64,000 nt of DNA from Orientallactaga sibirica. Taxonomy: Eukaryota > Chordata > Mammalia > Rodentia > Dipodidae. The translations under genes and the position numbers were made by a program. The stretch lies in contig JAEOAD010000029.1 of NCBI GenBank assembly GCA_036365145.1, positions 24,111,001 through 24,175,000 of the forward strand. The letters are read 5' to 3'. The notes beneath the pieces were generated by a model. It was not told where the DNA came from. It saw nothing but the letters and a program-made list of their open reading frames with translations, and ran no database searches. Each line of letters opens with the position of its first letter. The stretch's first letter is position 1. Shown one piece after another: positions 12,027 through 23,194 of this stretch.

Positions 12027-12271
12027 AGGACTGGAGACATTGCTTAGTGGTTAAAGTGCTTGCCTGCGAAGGCTAAGGACCCATGTTCAACTCTCCAGAT
12101 CCCACATAAGCCAGGTGCAAAAAGGTGAAGCCAGCACAAGGTCACACATACCCACAAGCTGGTAGAAAAATCTGGAGTTTGATTGCAGTGGCTGAGGCTC
12201 TGGTGCACCAATCTCTCTCTCTCTCTCTCTCTCTGTGTCTCTCTCTTTGTAAAAAAATAAATAAATAAAAA
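12027..12271 (+). repeat. tRNA-derived SINE, variant body, with 14-bp target duplication
   Basis: It starts 'ggactggagacattgcttag'. The body is a third structural variant ('ggtgaagccagcacaaggtc', 'acccacaagctggtag') between the short and long forms. The flanks agaaaattccttct at 12013-12026 and 12272-12285 are a perfect target duplication. Confidence 0.92.
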
Positions 12272-12360
12272 AGAAAATTCCTTCTATATCATTTATCTGA
12301 ATTTAACACAATGAGGTAGGTTTGCAATGATTTCACAGCATGTAAATAAAATCCTCCTTT

Positions 12361-12617
12361 GGGGCTGGAGAGATGGCTTAGCTATTAAGTCACCTGCCTC
12401 CTAAGCCTAAGAATGCTAATTCCAATCTCCAGCTGTTCCAATCTCCAGGTCCCACGTTTAGCCAGATGCAAAGTAATGCAAGGGCACAATGCTGCACTTG
12501 ACCACAAGGGCGCACACTCATCTGGATTTCTTTCACAGTGGCTGAGAGGCTGCTGTCATGCCCATCTCCATTTGTCTTCCTCTCCCTCTTTCTCTGTCTC
12601 TCTCTCTGTGTCTCTCC

Positions 12618-12666
<49 letters not shown>
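12361..12666 (+). repeat. tRNA-derived SINE, long subtype, with 13-bp target duplication
   Basis: A complete long-subtype copy with the 'ttccaatctccag' segment twice, the extra 'gctgcacttgaccacaaggg' block and a tail of about 14 AAAT units (12620-12670). The target duplication aaaatcctccttt lies at 12348-12360 and 12667-12679. The near-identical flanks and long tail suggest a fairly young insertion. Confidence 0.93.
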
Positions 12667-12668
<2 letters not shown>

Positions 12669-12679
12669 AATCCTCCTTT

Positions 12680-13545
12680 TTCTCTTTCAGCTACCATGAC
12701 ACTACTACTTCTACTGTGGCAAGGCAGGACACAGGTTCTAGGTACCACAGAGGCCCTTATATGTGGCCTCCTTCACCAAAAGGCCTATCGAGGCTCAGGG
12801 ATCATTGCAGGAAAGGGGGTGAAAAGATTGTAAGAGCTGCAGAGTAGGTGGGAATACCCAGAGACACAGTCCTCCCACTATCCCCCTGGGACTAATTGAG
12901 GCCTTTATGACCCTACAATAAATCCCAAAACCCCACAGAGGAGGGCCCCAAGGAAACAGGAACCAGGAATTAAAAGGTTATAATACATTAAAAAATTATT
13001 AAAAAATGTTTTGTTCCTCATTTTGTTTCTACCTCTGGGCAGCAGAGGGTGGAAATAAGGGCATTAATATTAAAACTCATCCTTACCATGTTGAGAATAT
13101 AGTTCCTTCCTAGCAGACAAGAGAAGACTCAGTCCCTAGTCCCCACAGAACAAACACAAATCCCCACATCATTACAAACATATTTTTTCTTTTCAAACAC
13201 AACAGGTACACACAATATACACTGCTGTGTACACGGCAGTGTCGACTCATGAAAGATGGATTTGGTACAGAAAAAATTCCTGTGCCTAGGATTAGACAAC
13301 CATCCCTTAAATATGCATGGCTTCCCAGTGCCTTTCATCTGGTACTGATCCCATGGTTGTCCTCAGCCCTAAAGCCCTAGGATTCTGGTGGGGCAGATGC
13401 TGGCCCTAGAGAAGTCCAGAGGCAAAGGTGTAAATTAAGACCTATAGAAAAATAAAATACTGAAAGACTTCCTGAAGGAGCCCATAACTGTAGCAGTGGC
13501 AATTTTGCATTCTCTCTCCAGCTAAGCACTTTGTTGGTTATTTGT
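12680..13545. other. unclassified DNA, perhaps old retroelement or 3' UTR-like
   Basis: GC is higher than the surroundings and there are no repeat hallmarks I can name. The part 12700-12990 resembles noncoding internal retroelement sequence, and 13080-13480 resembles an mRNA 3' UTR. Neither could be assigned. A 69-codon minus frame (13129-13338) has no recognisable motif. Confidence 0.35.
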
Positions 13546-13549
13546 AATC

Positions 13550-14726
13550 ATTCTTTTTTTTTTTTTTTTTAGTTTTTTTAATTGACAATTTCTATACTTA
13601 CAAACAATAAACCGTGATATTTCCCTCCCCTCCCACCTTTCCCTTCAGAACTCCACTCCCCATCATATCCCCTCCCTCTCTCCATTACTCTCTTTTAAAT
13701 TGATGTCATGATCTTTTACTCCTATTATGAGGGTCTTGGGAAGGTATTGTGAGGTCATGGATATTGAGGCCAATTTCTGTTTGGACAGTTGCATTATAAG
13801 GAGTGGGACCCTTCCTTTGGCTCTTACATTCTTTCCGTGACCTCTTCCACAATGGACCCTGAGCCTTGGAGGGTGTGATAGAGATGTTTCAGTGCTGGAC
13901 ACTCCTCCGTCCCTTCTTCTCAGCACTATGTTGCCTTTTGGGATCATCCCAGTGGTCATCACCATCTGAAAAGAAAAGCTTCTCTAACCAGAAGTGATAG
14001 TAGCATTAATATATGAATATGAACATTAAGTATAGTGCTTTCAGGGCAGTTTGGTGGAAATAATATATACATTTAGCCAGACAAGAGGAGGCTTTATACC
14101 CCTAAGGCTCATTATCTCCCCTGCCATAGTCTTTTGATTAGGTTTTTCAGTACCAGGCATGTATTCCTTCCCACAAAGTGTGCTTTCAGTCCAATTAGAG
14201 AGCAGCTGGTTTCCCCCAGAACAGACACACTATTATTGCACCCGTTTGGTCATTTGTCCTCTCTGGCCAAACTTGAGGTTTCCAGTGCCCACTGTTTTCA
14301 CTGCTGATGACTTCTGTCTCACAAAAGGCTGTATGCAGTGCAGCTTTTTCCAGCTTTCAGTTGGCTGGTCTACAGGGAGAAGGTTTTCTGCTTAGCACCA
14401 GCTTGCTTTCTCAGTGATCTTGCCACTCAGGCAAGTGAAGTCTTAAAGCATTAGGGTCTTCACCATCTGTTTCTCAAGAGAAACCAAGGGCCTTGGCAAT
14501 AGTTTGTCATGTTTTGGAGGCAACAGGGATCTCCCTGGCCAACAACTCCCTGGAAGGTATCCCATCTCTGGCACTGAAAATTTTCTAGTAACAATCTATG
14601 GCTTCTGGATGTGCCATTACTCAAAAAATTAGGTTTACATATGTCTTATTCAGAATATCTTGAATTTTGATTAACCCTTTCCCAGTCCTTCTCTTCTCCT
14701 GGCCTCCTCACTTAGGCCTTTCCCCT

Positions 14727-14777
<51 letters not shown>

Positions 14778-14970
14778 CTTAAGTCCTTCCCTCTCCTGCC
14801 TCCCTTATAGCCTTTTTCTTGCTTACTGGCCTCTACTGCCATTTTTGGTTCAAGCTCACTCACAATTCTATACATTTGTACCTAGGATCTACATATGAGA
14901 GAGAACATGTGATGTTTGGGTTCTGGGCCAGGTTACCTCACTTAGTGTAATCCTTTTGTGACTACTAAGG
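13550..14970 (-). mobile_element. L1 3' UTR, antisense, 5'-truncated
   Basis: The plus strand starts with a T-run (13553-13571), the poly(A) tail of a minus-strand L1. The pyrimidine-rich 3' UTR (ccctcccctcccacctttcc) follows, then a long noncoding stretch shared in order with 15855-16734. The distal part (to about 14970) ends with 'gagaacatgtgatgtttggg', typical of the end of ORF2 and start of the 3' UTR in L1. A (TG)n (14730-14774) has expanded inside. No ORF2 frame survives. Confidence 0.75.
14730..14774. repeat. (TG)n microsatellite
   Basis: Roughly 22 uninterrupted GT units inside the L1 3' UTR. Confidence 0.95.
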
Positions 14971-15089
14971 CTTCCTGCATTTGCAAAGAACATTCAGAAC
15001 CCTCATGTGATTATATTATATTCCCAGAGATTATTTTCCAGCTATGTAGAAAGCCATCTTTAAAAAATCTGTTTTTGCAATTTCATACA

Positions 15090-15620
15090 TGTATGAAATA
15101 TATTTTTATCTTTTTTATTGAATTATCCTTTCATATTCCCCTAGCCTCCTCCCCTTCCTATTAACACTCTGCATCTTCTCCATTAATCCTTATCTTACTT
15201 TCTTGCCTTTTCTTTCAATCCATTGATCTAAATTTACATTGTTTGCATGATTATGAATGGAAGGTTATTTACTATGGAATGAGTAATTTATCAGTGGAAA
15301 TACCATTGATGAACTTGACTGTCCCTCTGTAAGCAACCATTATCTTACCTTAAGTCGCCTGGGAGGTTAGGGGTTTCATGTAGCCTTCTGTGCATTTATG
15401 ATGAACTACTGACAAGCTCAGGTATGCTGAAAACAGCTGCTGTGAGTTCATGAGTGTGACAGCCATATTGAACCCATAGACAGTGTTTCATAGCTCTTTT
15501 CCCTATCTTCCTGCTATCACATTCTTTCTGCCCCTTCTGTGATATTCACTGAACCCTGGAGGCATGATTATTTCTAGGATGAAAGCATGTATTTGTAAAT
15601 TTATCAAATTTCTGCTCTTT
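15090..15620 (-). mobile_element. older L1 3' UTR fragment, antisense
   Basis: The order of 'cctcctccccttcctatt', then 'ttgactgtccctctgtaagc', then 'ttctgtgatattcactgaac' resembles antisense Lx-type rodent L1 3' UTRs. It differs from the copies on either side, so it probably comes from another L1 subfamily. Confidence 0.45.
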
Positions 15621-15858
15621 ATCTTAATATCCAATGGAAACTATATGAAACTGCAATCTGTAATAAATCTACATAAGTGTATATCCTGCTTAAGACACAG
15701 GATATTGATAACAATACCAGGTAACTACTTTCTTATGAGAAGACATTAGAGAGTTGGTTTGTTGTTATATACACTGTCTTTTCTCACCACAACTCCTTGC
15801 ATATACAGAATGAAAGAGAAAAAGTAAAACTTGTCAAAGATCTAAACTTCAACATTTT

Positions 15859-16734
15859 TTTATTTAATTATTATTTTTTATTGACTTTTAATCTTACACA
15901 CCAAAAAAAAACCCACCTGATATTTCCCTCCCCTCCCCCATTCCACTTTAGAACTCCAGTCTCCATCATATCCCCTCCCTCTCTCCATTAGTCTCTTTCC
16001 TAATTTGATGACATCATCTTTCTCTTCTATTTTGAGGGTCTTGCAAAGGTATTGCTAGGCACTACAAGATCATGGATATTGAGGCCAATTTCTGTCTGGG
16101 CAGTTGCATTGTAAGAGGTCATATCCTTTCTTTGGCTCTTCCATTCTATCCACCCCCTCTTCAGCAATGGTCCCTGAGCCATTGGAGGGTGTGACAGAGG
16201 TGTTTCAGTGCTAGACACTCCTCCATCCCTTCTTCTCAGCACTATGTTGCCTTTTGGGTCATCCCAGTGGTCATCACCATCTGAAAAGAGAAGCTTCTCT
16301 AGCCAGAAGTGAGAGTAGCATTAATATGTGAACATGAACATTTAGTGTAGTGTCCCCAGGGCAGCTTGGTGGGAATAATATATACATTTAGTCAGACATG
16401 AGCAGGCTTATACCCCCAAGGCTCATGACCTCACCTACCATAGACTTTTACTTAGGTTTTTCAGTACCAGGTATGTATTCCCTCCCATAGAGAGGGCCTT
16501 CAGTCCAATTATGAAGCAGTTGGTTACCCCAAGAGTAGACACGCCACTATTGCACCCGTTCAGTCATTGGGCCTGTCTGGCCAAGCTTGAACATTCAGCA
16601 TCCACTGTTTTCACTGTTGATGGCTTCTGTCTCCCATACACTGCTTGCAGTGCAGCTTTTTCCAGCTTTCAGTTGGCTGGTCTACAGGGAGAAGGTTTTC
16701 TGCTCAGCATCAGCTTGCTTTCTCAGTGACCTTG
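15859..16734 (-). mobile_element. 5'-truncated L1 (3' UTR only) with 17-bp target duplication
   Basis: An 876-base minus-strand L1 fragment consisting only of 3' UTR, with its tail at the low-coordinate side. It is flanked by a perfect duplication, ctaaacttcaacatttt, at 15842-15858 and 16735-16751. This is the hallmark of a target-primed insertion truncated at its 5' end. It shares long stretches in order with 13550-14400 and with the short copy at 59831. Confidence 0.92.
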
Positions 16735-16849
16735 CTAAACTTCAACATTTTAAGAAATAGTTTACACACATGTGTATATATATGTTCATACTCCACTGTG
16801 AACACATTAGAACCAAAAGCATATCACCCATGGGCTCATTACAGATAAC

Positions 16850-16982
16850 TTCCTTTGCACATGCATCTGGAGTTCATTTTTCAGTAGCTGGAGTGCCTGG
16901 TCCACCCATTCTCTCTCTCTCTCTCTCTCTCTTTTCTCTCTCTCTTTTCCCTCCCTTTCTCTCTCAAATAAATAAATAAAAA

Positions 16983-17024
<42 letters not shown>

Positions 17025-17030
17025 AGTTAG
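16850..17030 (+). repeat. tRNA-derived SINE, 5'-truncated
   Basis: Only the 3' half is present: 'catgcatctggagttcattt', the CT tract (16908-16965) and an (AAAT)n tail. The tRNA-like head is missing. Confidence 0.8.
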
Positions 17031-17039
17031 GCTGCCTTT

Positions 17040-17272
17040 GGGCTAGAGAAATGGCTTAGTAGTTAAGTGAAGCCTAAGTACCCATGTTCAACTCTCCAGG
17101 TCCCACATAATGCAGACACATAAAGTGACACAAGGTCTCATGTGCACACAAGGAGGGGGCATGTATCTGGAGTTCAATTGCAATGGCTGGAGTCCCTGGC
17201 ACTCCAATTCTCTATCACTTCCCCCCTCTCTATTTCTCTCCTTTTCATTTACTCTTGTTCTTGCTCAGGTCA

Positions 17273-17307
<35 letters not shown>
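17040..17307 (+). repeat. tRNA-derived SINE, variant body
   Basis: The head 'gggctagagaaatggcttag' lacks about 20 bases between the A-box region and B box. The body carries an insertion ('agtgacacaaggtctcatg') related to the long subtype. It ends in a pure run of over 30 A (17274-17307). Confidence 0.82.
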
Positions 17308-17311
<4 letters not shown>

Positions 17312-17519
17312 GTTGGGCTTGCCTTAAAACAAAAGATATGCTGCCTTTAAAGCAATATTTTTATAAAATCAAAATAGCTAATTTTCTCAATTATAAAAAT
17401 GATGCAAGTTACTCATTATAAAAATTCAATGCAATGCTGATAATTAAGGAATATCTTAAAATTTCATGGAAAATCCCTTTAGTCTAAGATGAATATTCAT
17501 GTCAATGTTTGATAATCAT

Positions 17520-17706
17520 TCTTTTTATTTATTTACTTAGTTTGAGAAAGAGAGGAAGAAAGATAATGGACACACCAGAGCCTCCAGCCACTGCAAATAA
17601 ACTCCAGATGCATCCACCACTGTGTACATCTGGATTATGTGGGTACTGAGGAATAGAACCTTAGTCCTTATGCTTTGCAGGTAAGCACTAAGCCATCACT
17701 CTAGCC
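17520..17706 (-). repeat. tRNA-derived SINE, short subtype, antisense
   Basis: It runs from the tail complement to the head complement 'taagccatcactctagccc'. Imperfect flanks 'gataatcatt' and 'gataaccatt' are compatible with a diverged target duplication. Confidence 0.83.
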
Positions 17707-17734
17707 CAGATAACCATTGTTTATTGGCTATATC

Positions 17735-18320
17735 AGTTATTTTCTCATTACTAAGACAAAATACCCAAAGCAGATTAGTGAAGGGAAGAGTTTATTTTGG
17801 CTAACACTTCCAGAGAGTAGAGTCCATCATATCAGGAAAAGCATGAAAGGAACAGGCAATTGGTGTCACATCATCACATCAGTAGGGAGAAAGTAGAGAG
17901 AGATTGAGAGAAAACAGCAAGCAGTGCTGGGCTGTTATGCCTCAAGACCTTCCCTTATTGATTCACTTCCTCCAATAATACTTCACTTCCTAAAGATCCC
18001 GTAGCCTTCCCCAAAATTGCCACTTATCTGGGAAAGTACTCTTCAAATCCACGATTCTTTTTTTTTAAATGTTTTATTTACTTATTTATTTATGAGAGAG
18101 AGAGAGAGAGAATGGGTGTGCCAGGGCCTCCAGCCACTGCAAAGGAACTCCAGATGCATGCGCCACCTTATGCATCTGGCTTACATGGGTCCTGGGGAAT
18201 CGAACCTAGGTTCTTTGGCTTTGCAAATGCCTAAAGCAAATGCCTTAACCACTAAGCCATCTCTCCAGGCCCAAATCCATGATTCTATGGCGATCATTAC
18301 TTTTGAATCAACACAATGAC
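17735..18320 (-). mobile_element. MaLR-like LTR, antisense, split by a SINE
   Basis: Segments resemble antisense rodent MaLR LTRs: 'actaagacaaaatacccaaa', 'gaagagtttattttggc', 'cacttcctccaataatac'. The SINE at 18059-18272 interrupts it and the LTR resumes afterwards, so the LTR is older than the SINE. Confidence 0.55.
18059..18272 (-). repeat. tRNA-derived SINE, short subtype, antisense, inside an LTR
   Basis: A full antisense copy with head complement 'taagccatctctccaggccc'. The flanks aaatccacgattct (18045-18058) and aaatccatgattct (18273-18286) form a 14-base target duplication with one difference. Confidence 0.93.
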
Positions 18321-18356
18321 TGTAGTTCTTCATAGCACAGCCAAATATACAATTTT

Positions 18357-18555
18357 TTGAAATTATATATTTATTTGAGAGACAGTGAGACAGATAGAGA
18401 AAGAATGGGAGAATCAAGGCCTTTAGCCAAGTGAAACAAACTCCAAATGTATGTGCCACCTTGTGCATCTGGGTTACATGGGCACTATGGAATTGAACTG
18501 GGCTCCTTAGGCTTCATAGGCAAGAGCCTTAAGTGCTAAGCTATCTCTTCAGCCC
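18357..18555 (-). repeat. tRNA-derived SINE, short subtype, antisense, diverged
   Basis: Recognisable body ('cttgtgcatctgggttacat') and head complement ('taagctatctcttcagccc'). Older than the copy just upstream. Confidence 0.82.
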
Positions 18556-18606
18556 AAATGATAATGAAATGATAATGACAGGGAGAGAAGGTTCTTTCCA
18601 GTGTTC

Positions 18607-18831
18607 GTTTTGTTTTGTTTTGTTTTGTTTTGTTTTGTTTTGTTTTGTTTTGTTTTGTTTCTTTTCGTTTCGCTTCGCTTCGCTTTGCTTTGTGTTAGTG
18701 TCTCAGTCTAGCCCAGGCTGACGTGGAATTCACTGTGTAGCGTCAGAGTGGCTTTGAACTCACTGCGATTCTCCTACCTCCTCTGCCTCCTAAGTGCTGG
18801 GATTAAAGGGATGTGCCGTCATGCCTGGCTA
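18607..18831 (-). repeat. B1 SINE, antisense, with (GTTTT)n
   Basis: Antisense B1 ('gtctcagtctagcccaggct', 'gtgctgggattaaaggga'). Its tail has become a (GTTTT)n of about ten units (18607-18660) grading into a gctTC-type repeat. Phe-rich open frames here are artefacts. Confidence 0.88.
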
Positions 18832-19160
18832 ACTTTGGATGAATCATATTGTACAAAATGTTTTAAATTCATTGTTGCGATTGCCGGCTTACATTGTTTT
18901 CCTCACTTTGTTATTGTGTGCATTGTTTTTCCTAATTTCTCATAGTTGGTATAAAAGCTATTGTTCTTTTCTCATTTGCCATGTGCATTGCAAATACTTG
19001 TTGGAATTTGTTATCTACATTTTGTTTCAAATTGGCAGATTTTGTGTATCAATGGTTTTAATATTGTGTGAGCTGGCACTCATAATTGATCTCTCTGCAA
19101 TAACATAGAAAGTAAGAAAACAAAATTCCAGTACTAAGAAAACATTATCAGAATTTTACA
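18832..19160. other. no recognisable feature
   Basis: AT-rich DNA with an 89-codon frame (18839-19108) of hydrophobic, random-looking composition. Not supported as a gene. Confidence 0.4.
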
Positions 19161-19161
19161 T

Positions 19162-19332
19162 GTAAACTGCGCATGGTGGCCCATGCCTTTAATCACAGCA
19201 ATGTGAAGGCTGAATTAGGAGGATCACTGAGAGTTTTAGACCAGCCTCCAGCCTGGGGCCACAGAGTGAGTTCCAGATTATCCTAGGCTAATGTGAGACC
19301 TTGCATGGAAAAAAAAAAAAAAAAAAAAAAAC
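19162..19332 (+). repeat. B1 SINE, diverged
   Basis: The start 'gcgcatggtggcccatgcct', the middle 'ggaggatcactgagagtttt' and the end 'gtgagaccttgcatgg' are B1-like, followed by a 23-base A tail. Confidence 0.78.
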
Positions 19333-19639
19333 CTACAAAGAATATTGTAAATGTATAAGATTACACAAAAGCATGTACAAAGTTTGGGCAGAATTGCCTG
19401 GAAATTAAGTAGAAAGGTGGAATAAAGCAGAAAAAATATTTTTGATACCTCTTATGATTGTGTTATTATATCTTGTAAGTTAGTGTGTGGTGAATTATGA
19501 AGGATTATAAAGATACTTGCAACATTATATAAAAATATTACACTTTGAAAAACTGAACCTACTGATTTCAGAGGAAAATACTGAAAGAGTAGGAGATTGG
19601 AAGACAGTACCCTCAGTTATCATCTTAGTGGACAAGGAT
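19333..19639. other. no recognisable feature
   Basis: AT-rich DNA between a B1 and a degraded LTR. Nothing recognised. Confidence 0.4.
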
Positions 19640-19935
19640 TATAGAAGTTATATTTTTTACTGTTGGGACACAGTTCCCAGAAAGATGCAGCTTATGGGAG
19701 GGCAGAATGTATTTAGTATGAGAGTTTTGGGGAGAAGCTTCCTCTTGACAGGGAGAGTAGGCATCAGGCTCCCATTTTTGTATGGCAGCAGCAAAGAAAA
19801 CCAACCCTCTACACCCAGTCTGACTGGACCAATAAAATTCACCTCCACCAAGCAAGGCTCCCCCTCCCAATGGCTTAATCACAAACAATTGAGGATATGG
19901 GAAACAGTCTACACTCCGACCACCATAAGGAGCAA
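19640..19935 (-). mobile_element. degraded MaLR-like LTR, antisense
   Basis: The order of 'gggcagaatgtatttagtat', then 'cctccaccaagcaaggctcc', then 'ttaatcacaaacaattgagg' parallels the other antisense MaLR-like copies, especially 22625-23130. A 144-codon plus frame (19517-19951) runs through it and is a chance frame. Confidence 0.45.
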
Positions 19936-20048
19936 TGGTGCAGTTTGCTAAATAACTGATTTGTACAATAAATTATTCACTGTAATAATCATTCAGTAAT
20001 TTTTAAACTATGCCTTTTGAGGACATGACCAATTAAAAGTCATCATCA

Positions 20049-20290
20049 GGGCTGGAGAGATGGTTTAGAGGTTAAGGCACATGTCTGTAAAGCCTAAGGA
20101 CCCTGGTTCAATTCTCCAGGTCCCACATTAGCCAGATGCACATGGTGGCAAATGAGTCTGTAGTTCGTTTGCAGGGGCTAGAGGCCCTGGTGCACCCATT
20201 CTCACTGTCTCTTTCTCTCTCCCTCCTTCTCTCTGTCTCTAATAAATAAATAAATAAATAAAAATAAAATCTTAAAAAAATAAAAAAAAT
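20049..20290 (+). repeat. tRNA-derived SINE, short subtype, with 11-bp target duplication
   Basis: Complete copy with A-box-like tggtttagaggttaag and B-box-like ggttcaattctcc. The target duplication aaaagtcatca lies at 20035-20045 and 20291-20301. Confidence 0.92.
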
Positions 20291-20301
20291 AAAAGTCATC
20301 A

Positions 20302-20679
20302 ATATAAATCGATCTCATTTCTTATTCAGTGTGTGTGTGTGTGATACTGTAGCTTGATGATAATCCCTCTCATTACCTTCTTTTGAGAGCATTTTGGAGG
20401 TTCTAGCAGGGGAACATAGCTACTCACATACCCTTGACTGAACACCAGACCTCCTCTATTCAGGATATATCATCCTCTTGGACCCAGCAGGCAGCATTGG
20501 GAGGGATGAACATGGAGCTAGCCAGCCAGATCAGCAGAATCAACCTTGGTAATCAATGGGGTGAAAGATGTTGCAGCCAGATAGCCTTTATATCTATTAT
20601 TACCTTCTTTTTTCCTACGCTTGTCTTCTTCTTTTGATTTGTAAGATCTAAATAAAGACTTTAAGTTTATTATTTATTT
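20302..20679. other. unclassified DNA
   Basis: It contains a 67-codon plus frame (20434-20637) and an AATAAA near 20652. It is somewhat GC-richer than its surroundings. It could be an LTR or retrocopy remnant, but I cannot assign it. Confidence 0.3.
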
Positions 20680-20825
20680 GTGACTTGGCTCACAACTTTA
20701 ATCCCAGCACTCAGAAAGAGGAGAAAGTAGAAGGATCACCATGATGATTTCAAGGTCACTCTGAGACTAGGTCAGCCTGAACTGTAACAAGACCCTAGCA
20801 TGAAAAATCAAAATAGACAAAAAGA
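20680..20825 (+). repeat. B1 SINE, diverged
   Basis: B1 landmarks in order: 'ctttaatcccagcactcaga', 'agaaggatcaccatgatg', 'tgagactaggtcagcctga'. The A tail is short and interrupted. Confidence 0.75.
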
Positions 20826-21999
20826 AAAAAATAGATTGTTAACTATTCTTGTTGACTGAGTTGATAGAAAACATTGAATGATGCTAGCACAAGAAGGAGA
20901 ATAAGAAGACATATTTAGGAAGACAGGGAGAAGTTGAAAGGAAGCAGTCATCAGTATGTTATTATCCCAGAGCCATTTGGAGATCAGCTCAGCACAGACC
21001 TTGTCAGTTCAGTGTTATATGAGAAGAGATAGAGTAAACAAGACACAGCGTGGATGTACTTCATGAACACCATGCCATTTCATTACCAAAGTGTCAAGCT
21101 ATAATGGGCCTGTAGGGAAAGTGAATTAATTGAAGTAAGAAGAAGCCTAGGAAATTGATCAGCTAATGCATCAAATTTGAGGAAATAAATGAAAACAAAA
21201 CAATCAAAAACTATACTAAGAGTGGTAGAACTGAAAGTTGTGTCCATACAATAATTATTCCAAAAGGTATATATTATTTGGAATCACTTATGTGTAAGAA
21301 TCACAGTTTTTGAAAGGGGTGTCCTGGCTTGGGGAAATTAGATCTAGTGAAATATCACAAACTCATTCAAGGATGGATATTTCACAAAGCTTGCATGGAA
21401 AGTTTGCTCTGCTACAAATATGTCTCTTCAAAGCTTACATCTCCATTATGAGATTCTTAAATTAATATGTTAAACCCTGATACCATCATTACATATAACA
21501 GAATAAAATGTTATGTACCACTGTTAAAGCTATAAATATGTAAATTGACAATGAAACTGAAATTCTTATCTTTATGCAGACATTAGCTGCAGTAGAAAAT
21601 TTCATTTACAAAGGACATTGTGTTTTTTGAATAGTTATGTGTTGTTTTTTTTTTTTTTTTTTTTTTTCATAGGAAACACATTAAAGTATAAGGAATCAGG
21701 TTCAGGTAAATGGAATTTTGACCAGGAGTCACACTGTCTGAAAAGAGTTTTTACAGAATTCACTCTCCAGGCTGTTGTAAAGCCTAGGATCTTGACTTTA
21801 TTTTCTATTTCCAATATTATAACTTCAACAGAGGTCCAGATTGAGAACACAAATATATTCATAATGGGTCCGTGTAAAACATAAAAAAGTTCAGAACAAG
21901 GATATCTGGGTAAAAAAAATCATTTTTGAGATTCTGATATGGATATATGAGAACAACTGATTCAATAGTATAACCATCAGTGTGTATCTCCTTTTTTTC
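20826..21999. other. repeat-poor unclassified DNA
   Basis: No element recognised apart from a T-run (21642-21666). The open frames across the T-run (21618-21884, 21635-21862) have no known motif. Confidence 0.4.
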
Positions 22000-22535
22000 T
22001 TTTTATGGAGAAATTTAATCTATGAACATACTGTTATGTCATTGTATTTTCATCCTGTTATCTGCTTTGTCCCCTCTCTACAATGACCATTCTACTGAGG
22101 ACTCTTCTGCTTTTAGATAGTCTTTCCTATGTTTCCCTATCTGATTCCTTTTCTCCTCCATACCAGTATTTTGGTGGGCTTTTCAGGTCTTGTGGGGGTT
22201 CTGACAAACACTGTGGGGTCATGAATGCACGAGTTGGTACAGACAAGTAGGATAGTACCCCAAACTACTCCTTCCCACTATGTGGCTTTTACCTTCTTTT
22301 AGCCCCCTCTTTCATTATGTTTCCTGAGACTTGAAGGATATGATAGATATGGCCTTAGGAAATCAGTATTGAGGTTTCTCAAAAAGCTAAAAATAGATCT
22401 GACATATGACTAGCTGTACCACTCAGGGGCAGATACCCTAAAGACTCTACACTTGCCTATGAGATACTTGCTTAGCCATGTTTGTTGATCTCTATTCACA
22501 ACAGAAGAAATGAAATCAGCCTAAATATATATATG
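22000..22535 (-). mobile_element. old L1 3' end with inverted 5' part
   Basis: 22000-22370 resembles an antisense L1 3' UTR ('ggggtcatgaatgcacgagt', 'tttcctgagacttgaaggat'). 22375-22535 resembles L1 ORF2 3'-terminal sequence in the sense direction ('gctaaaaatagatctgacat', 'ctagctgtaccactcagg'). Opposite orientations meeting head-on are the pattern left by twin-primed L1 insertion. Confidence 0.5.
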
Positions 22536-22624
22536 GATTAATTTTGAATTCTTCTCTTCTATTTGATTAGACTAAATATCTACCTCTGTGCCAGTATCAT
22601 CCTGTTTGTTACTATGTATAACAA

Positions 22625-23130
22625 TCAACTTCTAATTTCTAGGATGAAATACAGGACCAGAATTAATTTATGGAAGGAAATCATTTATTTTCAGCCCACA
22701 GTTACAAAAAACAGTTTTATATTGGCAGGAAGGTATAGCAGGATCAAGAAACTGGATTATACCACCACATATAAGCAGGGAGAAATTAGCAAGAGTGGGC
22801 TAGCTAGCACTGGAGAGCTGGGCCAGACTATAAAATCCTAAGAACTTCCAGGTGTGGTGGGGCACACCTTTAATTCCAGCACTCAGGAAGCAGAGGTAGA
22901 AGGCTCACCATGATTTCAAGGCTAGCCTGGGATCTTGTAATGAATTCTAGGTCAGCCTATGTTAGAGTGAGACATACCTGGAAAAACAAAACCAAACAAC
23001 AAATTCACCCAAACTGCTCTCTGCCATATACCTCCTCCATGAAAGCTCTACTTTACAAAATCTCCACCAGCTGGCACTAATCACAAACAATTGTGGATAT
23101 GGATCATAATTTGAATTTGAACCATTACAC
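22625..23130 (-). mobile_element. degraded MaLR-like LTR, antisense, split by a B1
   Basis: The left part ('ggaaggaaatcatttatttt') and right part ('atacctcctccatgaaagct', 'tcacaaacaattgtggat') are in the same order as in other antisense MaLR-like copies. A plus-strand B1 (22849-23000) sits between them. Confidence 0.5.
22849..23000 (+). repeat. B1 SINE
   Basis: Start 'ccaggtgtggtggggcacac', middle 'gcagaggtagaaggctcacc', end 'gttagagtgagacatacctg', then an A-rich tail. Inserted into a MaLR-like LTR. Confidence 0.83.
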
Positions 23131-23194
23131 CATGACACTCTACAGTAATTTGAAACAAGATGTAATAATTTCAGGGAAGGATGTTAAACTTTAC

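Noticed and set aside
19517..19951. 144-codon open frame on the plus strand
   Set aside because: It runs through a degraded antisense MaLR-like LTR and has no motif or codon pattern of a real gene.
20049..20120. tRNA-like heads with A- and B-box sequences
   Set aside because: They are the 5' ends of tRNA-derived SINEs. They do not fold as tRNA genes and recur about 25 times in the window.
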